A stretch of DNA of 32,200 nucleotides from contig JAFSBW010000082.1 in assembly GCA_017437095.1 (NCBI GenBank), positions 1 through 32,200 on the forward strand. Reading direction: 5' to 3'. This DNA comes from Oscillospiraceae bacterium (lineage in GTDB: Bacteria; Bacillota; Clostridia; Oscillospirales; Oscillospiraceae). The position numbers and the translations under genes were made by a program. Below the pieces are notes generated by a model. The model did no database searches. It had not been told where the DNA came from and saw only the letters and a list, made by a program, of their open reading frames with translations. Positions within the stretch are counted from its first letter, which is position 1, and each line of letters opens with the position of its first letter. This document shows positions 1 through 7,532 of this stretch, one piece after another.

Positions 1-92
1 AAGTAATAAGTAAAGAGATGTTGTCTAAAGATTCATATGGATCTACTCCAAAAATAATAGCTGTAGGAACAAAAGTGGTTTCAAGTAATAAA

Positions 93-116
93 GATAAGGA
101 TAAAGATAAGGATAAA
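93..116. repeat. Hexamer tandem repeat (GATAAG/GATAAA)
   Basis: Four contiguous six-base units alternate GATAAG and GATAAA. The surrounding bases 1-135 are AT-rich and unlike the coding DNA of the window. An open frame of 80 codons crosses it (18-260) but it is low complexity (KD repeats) and has no convincing ribosome binding site, so I do not call a gene here. Confidence 0.75.
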
Positions 117-262
117 TATATTTTCTTTTATCAGGCTACGCTGCTAAGCCGCCCTGAGGGGGGTAAGGGGAGGCTTTGGCGGCTTCGCCGGAGGAAAGAA
201 CAATTTTCCTTGCTTGGATCATTTGTAATCTATAATTCTTCCGGCAGCAGGATTTTGTAGAA

Positions 263-304
263 TATCTTATATCTCATATCTCATATCTCATATCTTATAT
301 CTTG
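263..304. repeat. Heptamer tandem repeat, TATCTYA type
   Basis: Six perfect-length seven-base units in a row: TATCTTA, three TATCTCA, TATCTTA, TATCTTG. The same motif recurs, in the opposite orientation, at 17825-17852 and, as an inverted pair, at 29325-29388. It is one of several unrelated heptamer families in the window. Confidence 0.9.
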
Positions 305-329
305 CTTTGAGTGTCCGCGGCAGGCAAGG

Positions 330-435
330 ACCGTCGAGGACATAAATTATGGTATGATTGCCCCCGGCAATCATGGAAATTTTGGATTCGCTGCGCGGAG
401 CACCACGGTCCCTACGGGGTGCGGCGGTGTCCGCC
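330..435. repeat. Composite palindromic repeats upstream of the ABC exporter
   Basis: A block of short palindromes. It holds a perfect 9-bp stem at 354-374 (ATGATTGCC, loop CCC, GGCAATCAT). GGACCGTCGAGGAC at 338-351 recurs with one or two changes near 25253. CGGTCCCTAC near 411 resembles the GTAGGG-type palindrome ends seen elsewhere. A short GCGGCGGTGTCCGC stem follows. No run of T follows any stem, so none is a terminator. The rest of 1-462 contains nothing I can name. Confidence 0.55.
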
Positions 436-462
436 GAGTGAATACAATTTTTTGTAAGATAC

Positions 463-491
463 TTGCAAAATTTGGACAAATGTACTACAAT
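463..491 (+). promoter_or_regulatory. Sigma-A promoter of the ABC exporter operon
   Basis: A TTGCAA -35 box at 463-468 and a TACAAT -10 box at 486-491 are separated by exactly 17 bases. Transcription would begin near 498, leaving a short leader before the ATG at 526. Several promoters here use the same TTGCNN and TACAAT variants. Confidence 0.75.
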
Positions 492-525
492 AAGAAAGAT
501 TTTGAGAATTGAAAGGAGGATGGCT

Positions 526-2307
526 ATGGTTTTTGGAAAGCATCTCAACCGTTACTATATCCGCTTTGCGCCTATGCTGCTGCTGGGCCTGGCGGCGCTG
601 GTTATGGTCGACTATTTGCAGCTGATCATCCCCAACCTATACCAGATGCTCATCAACGGCATCAACAACGGCGTTGTGATCAAGGGCGGCAAGGAAATTC
701 CCTTTGATATGGCTTTCTTGCTGGACGAGATCTGTATGCCCATGGTGGGCGTGATCCTGGCCATGGTATTCGGCCGCTTTTTGTGGCGGGTGGCTTTCTT
801 CGGCGCTGCCATCCGGGTGGAAACGGACATCCGCAACCGCATGTTTGACCATGCCAAGGACCTGAGCCGGGAATACTACCAGGTGAACAAGGTAGGCGGC
901 CTGATGAGCCTGTTTACCAACGACCTGGATACCATCCAGGAGTGCTTCGGCTGGGGCGTTATGATGTTCTTCGACGCGGTGTTCCTGGGCGTGCTGGCCA
1001 TCGTAAAGATGTGGGGCATGAACCCCATGATGACCCTGTTTTCCCTGGTGCCTATGGCGCTGCTGCTGGCTACGGCTACCATCGTGGGCCGGGCTATGGA
1101 GCGCAAATGGGACGAGCGGCAGGAGGCTTTCTCCCAGCTGTCCGATTTTTCTCAGGAGAGCTTTTCCGGCATCGCCGTGATCAAGGCCTTCGTAAAGGAA
1201 ACCGTGGAGCTGATGGCTTTTAAGAAGCTCAACCGGGAAAATGAGGAAAAGAACATTTCCTATACCCGCACCGCTGTGCTGCTGCGGATCTTCGTTACGC
1301 TGTTTGTAGAGAGCGTGATCTGCGTGATCTTGGGCTACGGCGGCTATCTGGTGCATGAAGGAAAGATGAACGCCGGCCAGATCATGGAGTTTATCGGCTA
1401 TTTCAACGCCATCGTTTGGCCTATCATGGCGGTATCCGAGCTGATCGATATGACCAGCCGGGGCAAGGCTTCCTTAAAGCGGGTAAGCGAGCTGCTGGAT
1501 GCCCCCATTACCGTGCAGGATAAGCCCGGCGCCAAGGATCTGGAAAATATCAAGGGCGATATCGAGTTTAAGAATCTTACCTTCCGCTACCCCGACGGGG
1601 AGTACGACGCATTGACGGATGTTTCCTTTACCATCCGCGCGGGAGAAAATGTAGGCCTGGTGGGCAAGACTGGCTCGGGCAAGACCACCCTGGTAGACCT
1701 GATTTTGCGTACATACAATGTGCCTGACGGCACGGTATTTATCGACGGGGTGGATGTAAACGATGCTACCATCCGCTCTGTGCGGGCGGGCTGCGCCTAT
1801 GTGCCCCAGGATAACTTCCTGTTTAGCGACACCATCGAAAACAACATCGCCTTCGGCGTGGATCAGCGCAGCCGGGATGCCATCGTAGAAGCGGCCAAGC
1901 TTGCCGATGTCCACGGCAACATCTCCGAGTTCCAGCTGGGCTACGAAACCGTGCTGGGCGAGCGGGGAGTTACCGTTTCCGGCGGCCAGAAGCAGCGCAT
2001 TTCCATCGCCAGAGCGCTGATGAAGGATGCTCCCATTTTGATTTTGGACGACAGCGTTTCCGCCGTTGACACCAAGACCGAGCGCAACATTCTGGGCAGC
2101 CTTCGCGCTACCCGGGCGGGGAAGACCACCATCCTTATCGCCCACCGGATCTCCACCATTGAGAAGATGGACAAGATCCTCTTTATTGACGATAGCCGCC
2201 TGGTAGCCGTTGGCGCTCACGCGGAGCTTTACGATACCTGCCCGGCCTACCGCAAGATGGTAGACCTGCAGCGGCTGGAAGAGGAAGGGGGCGAGCATAA
2301 TGCCTAA
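526..2307 (+). CDS. Heterodimeric ABC exporter, subunit with degenerate ATPase site
   Basis: A 593-residue half-transporter: six membrane helices (about residues 1-330) followed by a nucleotide-binding domain. It shows Walker A GKTGSGKT at 380-387, signature SGGQ at 485-488, Walker B ILDD at 506-509 and switch histidine H540. The residue after the Walker B aspartate is Asp509, where a catalytic Glu is expected. That is the hallmark of the non-catalytic site in asymmetric type IV exporters such as TM287/288 and BmrCD (family knowledge). The start is chosen at 526 because the GGAGG at 515-519 sits 6 bases upstream. An in-frame ATG at 520 abuts the GGAGG and a TTG at 463 lies in the -35 box. It overlaps its partner by 8 bases. 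The substrate is unknown; lipids, peptides or drugs are typical. Confidence 0.9.
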   Translation: MVFGKHLNRYYIRFAPMLLLGLAALVMVDYLQLIIPNLYQMLINGINNGVVIKGGKEIPFDMAFLLDEICMPMVGVILAMVFGRFLWRVAFFGAAIRVETDIRNRMFDHAKDLSREYYQVNKVGGLMSLFTNDLDTIQECFGWGVMMFFDAVFLGVLAIVKMWGMNPMMTLFSLVPMALLLATATIVGRAMERKWDERQEAFSQLSDFSQESFSGIAVIKAFVKETVELMAFKKLNRENEEKNISYTRTAVLLRIFVTLFVESVICVILGYGGYLVHEGKMNAGQIMEFIGYFNAIVWPIMAVSELIDMTSRGKASLKRVSELLDAPITVQDKPGAKDLENIKGDIEFKNLTFRYPDGEYDALTDVSFTIRAGENVGLVGKTGSGKTTLVDLILRTYNVPDGTVFIDGVDVNDATIRSVRAGCAYVPQDNFLFSDTIENNIAFGVDQRSRDAIVEAAKLADVHGNISEFQLGYETVLGERGVTVSGGQKQRISIARALMKDAPILILDDSVSAVDTKTERNILGSLRATRAGKTTILIAHRISTIEKMDKILFIDDSRLVAVGAHAELYDTCPAYRKMVDLQRLEEEGGEHNA

Positions 2308-4198
2308 CTATCCTACTATCTACCTGCCGGTGATCATTGTAGCGGCCATTATCGTTGCTTTCGCCGTTGTTTTTATCGTGGCCTATGCCACCATGAAGAA
2401 CAAGAAGGAAGCCATCGGCTTCGACCGGAATATGAAAGACGGGGAGATCGCGAAGCGCCTGATCCGCTATGCCAAGCCCCATTGGCGCAGCTTCGCCCTG
2501 GTGCTGGGCATCATGGTAGTAAGCGTGGTGTACGATGTGGTAGCCCCCTGGCTGGTGGGCCGTATTCAGGGCGTGCTCAAGGGCGAGTTTGAGATGAGCT
2601 ATCTGCTTACCCTGGTGCTTATTTACGCCAGCATGCTGGCTGTGAGCATGGTTTGCACCTATTTCCAGAGCATCATCCTGCAAAAAACCGGCCAGAAGAT
2701 CCTCTCTTCTTTGCGCCAGGATATTTTTACCCACATTGAAAGCCTTTCCCACGAGCAGCTGAACAATATCCCCGTGGGCAAGCTGGTTACCCGGGTGTGC
2801 AACGATACCAACGCGATCAGCATGATGTTTACCAACGTGCTGGTAACCATGGTGAAAAACTGCATGGTCATTGTGGGCGTGCTGGGGGCTATGCTGCTGC
2901 TCAACTACGCGCTGACGCTGATGGTGCTGTGCTTTATCCCCTTTGTGGTGCTGTTTACGGTGATCTTCCGCAAATTCTCCCGGAAGGTACACCGGGAGGT
3001 TACCGACGCCCGCACCGACCTGAACACCTTCCTTTCCGAAAACCTTTCCGGCATTAAGATCACCCAGATCTTCAACCGGGAGAGCGAAAAATACGGCGAT
3101 TTCCACCGCCGCAGCCTGCGTATGCAAAAGGCCAAGCATGCCCAGATGTTCGTGTTCGGCATTTTCCGGCCGCTGGTTTATATGCTGTTTGTTTCCTGCA
3201 ACCTGTGCCTGTTCTTCTTCGGCGCAAAGGGCGCGATCTCTGACAGCGTGATCCTGGGCCAGGCCATTACCAGCGAGATCATCGTATCCTTCTATATGTA
3301 CATCGGCAAGTTCTTCAACCCCATCCAGACCCTGGCGGAGCAGTTTGATACTCTGCAGCGCTCCTTCGCTTCCGCGGAGAAGATTTTTACCATTATGGAC
3401 ATGGTGCCGGAGGTTGTGGACGAGGAGGACGCCATCGAGCTGGAGCAGATCCGGGGCGAGATCGAGTTTAGGGATGTTTGGTTTGCCTATAAGCCGGACG
3501 AATGGGTGCTTAAGGGGGTTAGCTTCCATGTGCAGCCCAAGCAGACCGTGGCCTTTGTAGGCTCTACCGGCTCCGGCAAGACTACCATCCTCAGCCTGAT
3601 CTGCCGCAATTACGATATCCAAAAGGGCCAGATCCTCATAGACGGCATCGACATCAAGAAGATAAAGATATCCTCTCTGCGCCGCCATTTCGGCCAGATG
3701 CTCCAGGATGTTTTCCTCTTCTCCGGCACCATCCGCAGCAATATTTTGCTGCGCAAGGAGGATGTTTCCGATGAAGAGGTTATGGATGCCTGCCGCTATG
3801 TGAACGCCGACAGCTTTATCGGTAAGCTGGAAAGCGGCCTGGACGAGGTAGTGCGGGAGCGGGGCAACAACTTCTCCGCCGGCCAGCGCCAGCTGCTCAG
3901 CTTTGCCCGTACCATCGTGCATAAGCCCTCGGTAATGATCCTGGACGAGGCTACCGCCAACATCGATACGGAAACCGAGCTTCTCATTCAGGATTCCCTG
4001 GAAAAGATGAAGAACATCGGCACCATGCTGATCGTTGCCCATCGCCTCAGCACCATCCAGCACAGCGATAATATCATTTTGCTGTCTAAGGGCAAGATCA
4101 TCGAGCAGGGGAGCCACCAGCAGCTGCTGCACCAAAAGGGCAGATACTACCAGCTGTATACCTTGCAATATACCAAGCAGCAATTGCAGAACACTTAA
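2300..4198 (+). CDS. Heterodimeric ABC exporter, subunit with canonical catalytic site
   Basis: A 632-residue permease-ATPase half-transporter, partner of the preceding gene. It has an extra hydrophobic segment at about 9-31 before the usual six-helix domain. The ATPase carries Walker A GSTGSGKT at 421-428, an altered signature FSAGQ at 525-529 (second Gly replaced by Ala), Walker B LDE at 548-550 with the catalytic Glu550, and H581. The normal Walker B here and the altered one in the partner together predict one working and one degenerate ATP site. The ATG lies inside the end of the upstream gene, with a GGAAGGGGG ribosome binding site just before it, so translation is probably coupled. A strong terminator follows 3 bases after the stop. 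Confidence 0.92.
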   Translation: MPNYPTIYLPVIIVAAIIVAFAVVFIVAYATMKNKKEAIGFDRNMKDGEIAKRLIRYAKPHWRSFALVLGIMVVSVVYDVVAPWLVGRIQGVLKGEFEMSYLLTLVLIYASMLAVSMVCTYFQSIILQKTGQKILSSLRQDIFTHIESLSHEQLNNIPVGKLVTRVCNDTNAISMMFTNVLVTMVKNCMVIVGVLGAMLLLNYALTLMVLCFIPFVVLFTVIFRKFSRKVHREVTDARTDLNTFLSENLSGIKITQIFNRESEKYGDFHRRSLRMQKAKHAQMFVFGIFRPLVYMLFVSCNLCLFFFGAKGAISDSVILGQAITSEIIVSFYMYIGKFFNPIQTLAEQFDTLQRSFASAEKIFTIMDMVPEVVDEEDAIELEQIRGEIEFRDVWFAYKPDEWVLKGVSFHVQPKQTVAFVGSTGSGKTTILSLICRNYDIQKGQILIDGIDIKKIKISSLRRHFGQMLQDVFLFSGTIRSNILLRKEDVSDEEVMDACRYVNADSFIGKLESGLDEVVRERGNNFSAGQRQLLSFARTIVHKPSVMILDEATANIDTETELLIQDSLEKMKNIGTMLIVAHRLSTIQHSDNIILLSKGKIIEQGSHQQLLHQKGRYYQLYTLQYTKQQLQNT

Positions 4199-4200
4199 GA

Positions 4201-4237
4201 AAAAACCCACCTTGCGTTCTTTGCAAGGTGGGTTTTG
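4201..4237. terminator. Bidirectional intrinsic terminator
   Basis: The stem CCCACCTTGC / GCAAGGTGGG with a 7-base loop is preceded by AAAAAA and followed by TTTT. It ends the ABC exporter transcript on the plus strand. Read from the other side it has a six-T tail, so it could also end the trkA-trkH transcript. The hairpin array at 4263-4492 would then be the trkH 3' UTR. Confidence 0.9.
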
Positions 4238-4262
4238 CGTTTAGGGTTAGGGCGGGTAAACA

Positions 4263-4397
4263 ATGATGCCTTGCATCAATTCATGGAGCGTTAGCGAGAA
4301 ATCATGGGGTTTTCCCCAATTCATGGTGCGAAGCGCCAAATCATTCCCTTGGCGATTGTTATGATTTGCCCTGCGGGCATGAATTGCCTGGCGGCAT
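4263..4397. repeat. Hairpin-chain array A1 (AAATCAT/AATTCAT linkers)
   Basis: A chain of short stem-loops with different arms joined by constant linkers, for example GATGC-ctt-GCATC, GGGG-tttt-CCCC, GGTGC-gaa-GCGCC, GCCC-tgc-GGGC and GCC-tggc-GGC. Linkers read AATTCATG or AAATCATG on the left and ATGATTTG or ATGAATTG on the right, so the linker orientation inverts near 4340-4363. The block 4279-4309 (ATGGAGC...GCGAG...ATGGGG) is almost identical in arrays A2, A3 and A4. No T-run follows the stems. Confidence 0.85.
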
Positions 4398-4401
4398 TTG
4401 G

Positions 4402-4492
4402 CGATATGTCTGCTTGCGCAGACGCGATATATTTGCTGGAGCAAATGCGATATGCTAACGCGCGATATGTCACCTGGCGGTGACGATGTCAC
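4402..4492. repeat. Hairpin-chain array, CGATAT linkers, abutting the trkH stop
   Basis: Directly continuous with A1 but with a different linker. The hairpins TCTGC-ttgc-GCAGA, TTTGCT-gg-AGCAAA, GC-taac-GC and TCACC-tggc-GGTGA are separated by CGATATG/CGCGATAT. The last unit ends at the trkH stop codon. The same CGATAT linker builds the array between deoD and deoB. Confidence 0.8.
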
Positions 4493-5944
4493 TTATTTCC
4501 GCTTCCAGGTAGTTCTGGAGAACAGGATCAAAATGGGGAAGATCTCCAATCTGCCGATGAGCATATCCGCGGTCAAAGTCAGCTTGCTCAGGTCGCTCAG
4601 GCCGCCAAAATTGCAGGTGGGGCCAAGCTGCTCCAGGCCGGGGCCAACATTGTTCAGGCAGGTCAGCACGCCGGAAAGGGTAGAGCCGATGCTCATGCCC
4701 TCAGCCATCAGCACCAAAAAGCTCAGCACCAAAATGGTAACAAAGGCGGCAAGATACGCGTTGGCGTTGTCCAGCACGGTTTCGTCCACCGCCTTGCCGT
4801 TTACCCGCACTACCTGCACCTTCCGGGGGTTGAGCACCTGGCGGATGTTCCGCCGCAGGCTTTTTAGCAGCAGCATAGCCCGGGCCACCTTCAAGCCGCC
4901 GGCAGTAGAGCCGGCGCAGCCGCCGAAGACCATCAGCAGCAGCAAAATGCCCTTGGCAAAGCCGGGCCACAGGTCAAAATCCGTAGTGGCGTAGCCGGAG
5001 GTGGACATAATGGTGCCAACCTGGAAGGCGCTGTGGCGCAGGGTTTCTTCCCAGGTGGCGTACAGATCCCTTACATTCAGGGCAATCAGGGCAATGGAAG
5101 CGAAGATCAGCAGCAGGTAAAACCGCAGCTCGTCGTCTTTGAATACGCTCTTAAAATTGCCCAGAAGGATCAGATAGTAGCAGCTGAAGTTCACACCGAA
5201 GAGGAACATAAACACGGTGGTAACATTCTGGATATAGGGGGAGAAGGAGGCCAGGGAATCGTTGCGCACGCCAAAGCCGCCGGTACCGGCTGTGCCGAAC
5301 ATGGTGCAGACTGCGTCCAGGGGATCCATGCCGCCGCATAGCAGGAACACCAGGTTAAGCACGCTCATGCCGATATAGATCAGGTACAGAATGCGGGCGG
5401 TCTGCTTCATTTTAGGCACCAGCTTGCCCACATCCGGGCCGGGGCTTTCCGCCCGCAGCAGGTGCATGGTAAAGCCCTTGCCGCCCTCGCCGGGAGATAC
5501 CGCCAGCAAAAATACCAGCACGCCCATGCCGCCTACCCAGTGGGTAAAGCTGCGCCAGTAGAGGATGCTCCGGGGGAAGGCGGTAACATCCGCTGCCACA
5601 GAAGAGCCGGTGGTGGTAAAGCCGGAAACGGTTTCAAACAGGGCGTCCACAAACCGGGGCAGCGCCCCGGAGAAGATAAAGGGCAGGCAGCCCAGCACCG
5701 CCATGATGATCCAGGCGGCGGAGCAGCAAACCATGCCCTCCCGGATGCCGAAGCTGGAGCCGCCCTTGCGGCAGGGGATCCACAGCGCCAGGGTAAACCC
5801 GGCGATGATGGCCATGGTAAGCAAAAAGGCGTTAACAGCCACGCTTTCTCCCAGGCTCAGGGCGATGACCAGCGCCGGGATCATAAACAAAAATTCCAGC
5901 GCGGAGATCTGGGAAAGGAATTTTCCCATCAGCTTAAAATTCAT
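4493..5944 (-). CDS. trkH: Trk/Ktr-type potassium uptake channel subunit TrkH
   Basis: A 483-residue membrane protein that moves K+ across the cytoplasmic membrane together with the RCK protein TrkA. All four pore-loop repeats of the superfamily of K+ transporters are visible. P1 is TTTGSS at 110-115, P2 GTAGTGGFG at 217-225, P3 MSTSGYAT at 313-320 and P4 NVGPGLE at 432-438. The length matches the family. The start has a GGGAGGT site about 6 bases upstream. It follows trkA by 17 bases in the same transcript. The C-terminus ends flush against a hairpin array, and the nearest terminator is 255 bases further on. Confidence 0.95.
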   Translation of the reverse strand: MNFKLMGKFLSQISALEFLFMIPALVIALSLGESVAVNAFLLTMAIIAGFTLALWIPCRKGGSSFGIREGMVCCSAAWIIMAVLGCLPFIFSGALPRFVDALFETVSGFTTTGSSVAADVTAFPRSILYWRSFTHWVGGMGVLVFLLAVSPGEGGKGFTMHLLRAESPGPDVGKLVPKMKQTARILYLIYIGMSVLNLVFLLCGGMDPLDAVCTMFGTAGTGGFGVRNDSLASFSPYIQNVTTVFMFLFGVNFSCYYLILLGNFKSVFKDDELRFYLLLIFASIALIALNVRDLYATWEETLRHSAFQVGTIMSTSGYATTDFDLWPGFAKGILLLLMVFGGCAGSTAGGLKVARAMLLLKSLRRNIRQVLNPRKVQVVRVNGKAVDETVLDNANAYLAAFVTILVLSFLVLMAEGMSIGSTLSGVLTCLNNVGPGLEQLGPTCNFGGLSDLSKLTLTADMLIGRLEIFPILILFSRTTWKRK

Positions 5945-5961
5945 GGTCTACCTCCCACCCA

Positions 5962-7320
5962 TCAGGCAAAAATGTCTTCCAGGCTGCGGATCGTACCCCG
6001 GCCGGAGGTGACGATCACCACGGTGTCGCCGGGCAGGAATACGCTGTCGCCGCCGGGTACTTGGGGGCGGTTTTGGCGGGAAATGCTGGCGATCAGCACA
6101 TCCGGCTTCAGCTTCAGCGCCTTCAGCGGCTCGCCGCAATGGGGGGTATCTTCCTCTACCAAAAATTCTACGGCTTCCGCCTGGCCGTCAGCAATGGCGT
6201 GTACGGTAATGGCGGCGCTCTCCTGGTTTTGCATAGCCCGCACATAGCGCACGATGGCGCCGGAGCTGATCTCCCGGGGGCAGATGATGCTGCCCAGAGC
6301 CAGGGAATCCGCCAGGCGGGCATTTTCCGGCCGGCCGATCTTGGTAATTACCTGGGGAACTTTCCGGCTGGAAGCGTAGAGGGATACGATCATATTCATT
6401 TCGTCAATGCCCGTAAGGGTAACTACCGCGTCGGCGCTGGCGATGCCTTCTTCTTCCAGCCGGGCCTGGTCGGAGCAGTCGCCCAGGGATACGGAGGCCT
6501 CCGGCAGCTCCTCTGCCAAAAAGCGGCAGCGCTCGCTGTTTTGCTCGATGATGGTAACATCCATGCCGTCCTTTTCCAGCAGCTGGGCCAGGTAGAAGCT
6601 GATACGGTCGCCGCCGCAAAGCAGCACCCGGCGCACCTTGCGGGTAATAACCCCCAGGTTTTTCAGCAGCGCGGTGAGGTTGGCAGTAGGGGCGGTGATA
6701 TACAGCTTGTCCCCGCTTTCCAGCACGAAATCGCCCTTGGGGGAGTAGGCCTGGCCCTTGCGCACCACGGCGCACACCAGAACTCTTGCCTTTACGGTCT
6801 TATACATCTCGCTCAGGGCGATGCCGATGAGCTTGCTGTCGGCATCCAGCCGCAGCTCTACGATCTCCGTGCGGCCGCCAACAAAGGTATCACGGCGCAG
6901 GAAGCCGGGGTATTTGAGCAGCTTTTCGATCTCCAGGGCTGCCTGGCGCTCCGGGTTGACGGTAAAGCTCAGGCCGAAGGAATCCCGCATCTTGTAGATC
7001 TGCTGGGTGTATTCCGGGTTGCGGATGCGGGCGATGGTATGGATATTTTTGTTCAGGCCGTGGGCGGTCATGCAGCACAGCAGGTTGACCTCGTCCAGGT
7101 TGGTGGCGGCGATCAGCAGATCGGCTTCCTTTACCCGGGCGGTAAGCAGCGTGTCCATAGCGGCGCAGTTGCCCTGCACGGAGAGAACATCGGAGTCGTT
7201 AATGGTCCTGTCCAGCACGGTCTTGTTCCAGTCGATGAGGGTAAGGTCATGGCCCTCGGCTGCCAGCTGGCTTACCAGGGTAGAGCCTACCTTGCCGCCG
7301 CCTGCAATGATAATATTCAT
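5962..7320 (-). CDS. trkA: Trk potassium uptake regulatory subunit TrkA (two RCK modules)
   Basis: A 452-residue cytoplasmic gating protein with two TrkA-N plus TrkA-C modules. The first Rossmann fold is intact (GGGKVG at 7-12, acidic residue D35 at the end of strand 2), as expected for NAD(H) or ATP binding. The second, starting near residue 230, reads CGGDRIS and lacks the canonical GxGxxG, so its nucleotide site may be degenerate. An AGGAGG site lies 7 bases before the ATG, and a sigma-A promoter just upstream gives a short leader, so no c-di-AMP riboswitch fits there. It is co-transcribed with trkH. Confidence 0.95.
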   Translation of the reverse strand: MNIIIAGGGKVGSTLVSQLAAEGHDLTLIDWNKTVLDRTINDSDVLSVQGNCAAMDTLLTARVKEADLLIAATNLDEVNLLCCMTAHGLNKNIHTIARIRNPEYTQQIYKMRDSFGLSFTVNPERQAALEIEKLLKYPGFLRRDTFVGGRTEIVELRLDADSKLIGIALSEMYKTVKARVLVCAVVRKGQAYSPKGDFVLESGDKLYITAPTANLTALLKNLGVITRKVRRVLLCGGDRISFYLAQLLEKDGMDVTIIEQNSERCRFLAEELPEASVSLGDCSDQARLEEEGIASADAVVTLTGIDEMNMIVSLYASSRKVPQVITKIGRPENARLADSLALGSIICPREISSGAIVRYVRAMQNQESAAITVHAIADGQAEAVEFLVEEDTPHCGEPLKALKLKPDVLIASISRQNRPQVPGGDSVFLPGDTVVIVTSGRGTIRSLEDIFA

Positions 7321-7353
7321 ACGCTAGCCTCCTAACGGAAGATAATTTGTTCC

Positions 7354-7382
7354 ATTATACCATTATTTCCCAGCTTTTGCAA
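7354..7382 (-). promoter_or_regulatory. Sigma-A promoter of trkA-trkH
   Basis: On the minus strand TTGCAA (7382-7377) and TATAAT (7359-7354) are separated by 17 bases. The predicted start near 7347 leaves a leader of about 27 bases before trkA. Confidence 0.8.
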
Positions 7383-7416
7383 CTGCTCAAAAGCAAAGAA
7401 GCGCCAAAGGATATGG

Positions 7417-7441
7417 GAACGGCGCAAAGCCCCCGCCGTTC
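7417..7441. promoter_or_regulatory. Inverted repeat between the divergent trkA and tdk promoters
   Basis: GAACGGCG and CGCCGTTC form a perfect 8-bp inverted repeat with a 9-base loop. It lies midway between the two divergent promoters and upstream of both start sites, so it is not transcribed from either. It could be an operator or just a repeat relic. No T-run follows. Confidence 0.4.
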
Positions 7442-7473
7442 GACCCCTCACAGCATATTATACAGAAACTGTC

Positions 7474-7502
7474 TTGAAAAACCAAGGGCTATTTGTTATA
7501 AT
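7474..7502 (+). promoter_or_regulatory. Sigma-A promoter of tdk and the nucleoside cluster
   Basis: TTGAAA at 7474-7479 and TATAAT at 7497-7502 are separated by 17 bases. Transcription would begin near 7509, giving a leader of about 24 bases. No clear promoter is seen in the later gaps up to cdd, so it may serve tdk-deoC-deoD-deoB-cdd. Confidence 0.82.
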
Positions 7503-7532
7503 GTTGATAAATCACAATGGAGGAGAATGCCA

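Noticed and set aside
18..260. An 80-codon frame at the window start.
   Set aside because: Low complexity (KD repeats from a hexamer tandem), no ribosome binding site, no recognisable fold.
2183..4210. Long antisense open frames opposite the ABC exporter, NupO, RicT, TrkA and the CaCA gene (for example 2183-4210 minus, 13911-15533 minus, 22795-24093 minus, 6061-7335 plus).
   Set aside because: They are mirror frames of GC-rich genes. The translations are His/Gly/Gln/Ala-rich, with no domains and no ribosome binding sites, while the opposite strand encodes clear enzyme families.
4263..4492. CRISPR array.
   Set aside because: The constant parts are only 7-8 bases, the variable parts are self-complementary hairpins and not spacers, spacing is irregular, and no cas gene is present.
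7321..7353. A c-di-AMP (ydaO) riboswitch before trkA, common for potassium genes.
   Set aside because: The predicted leader is only about 27 bases, too short for that aptamer.
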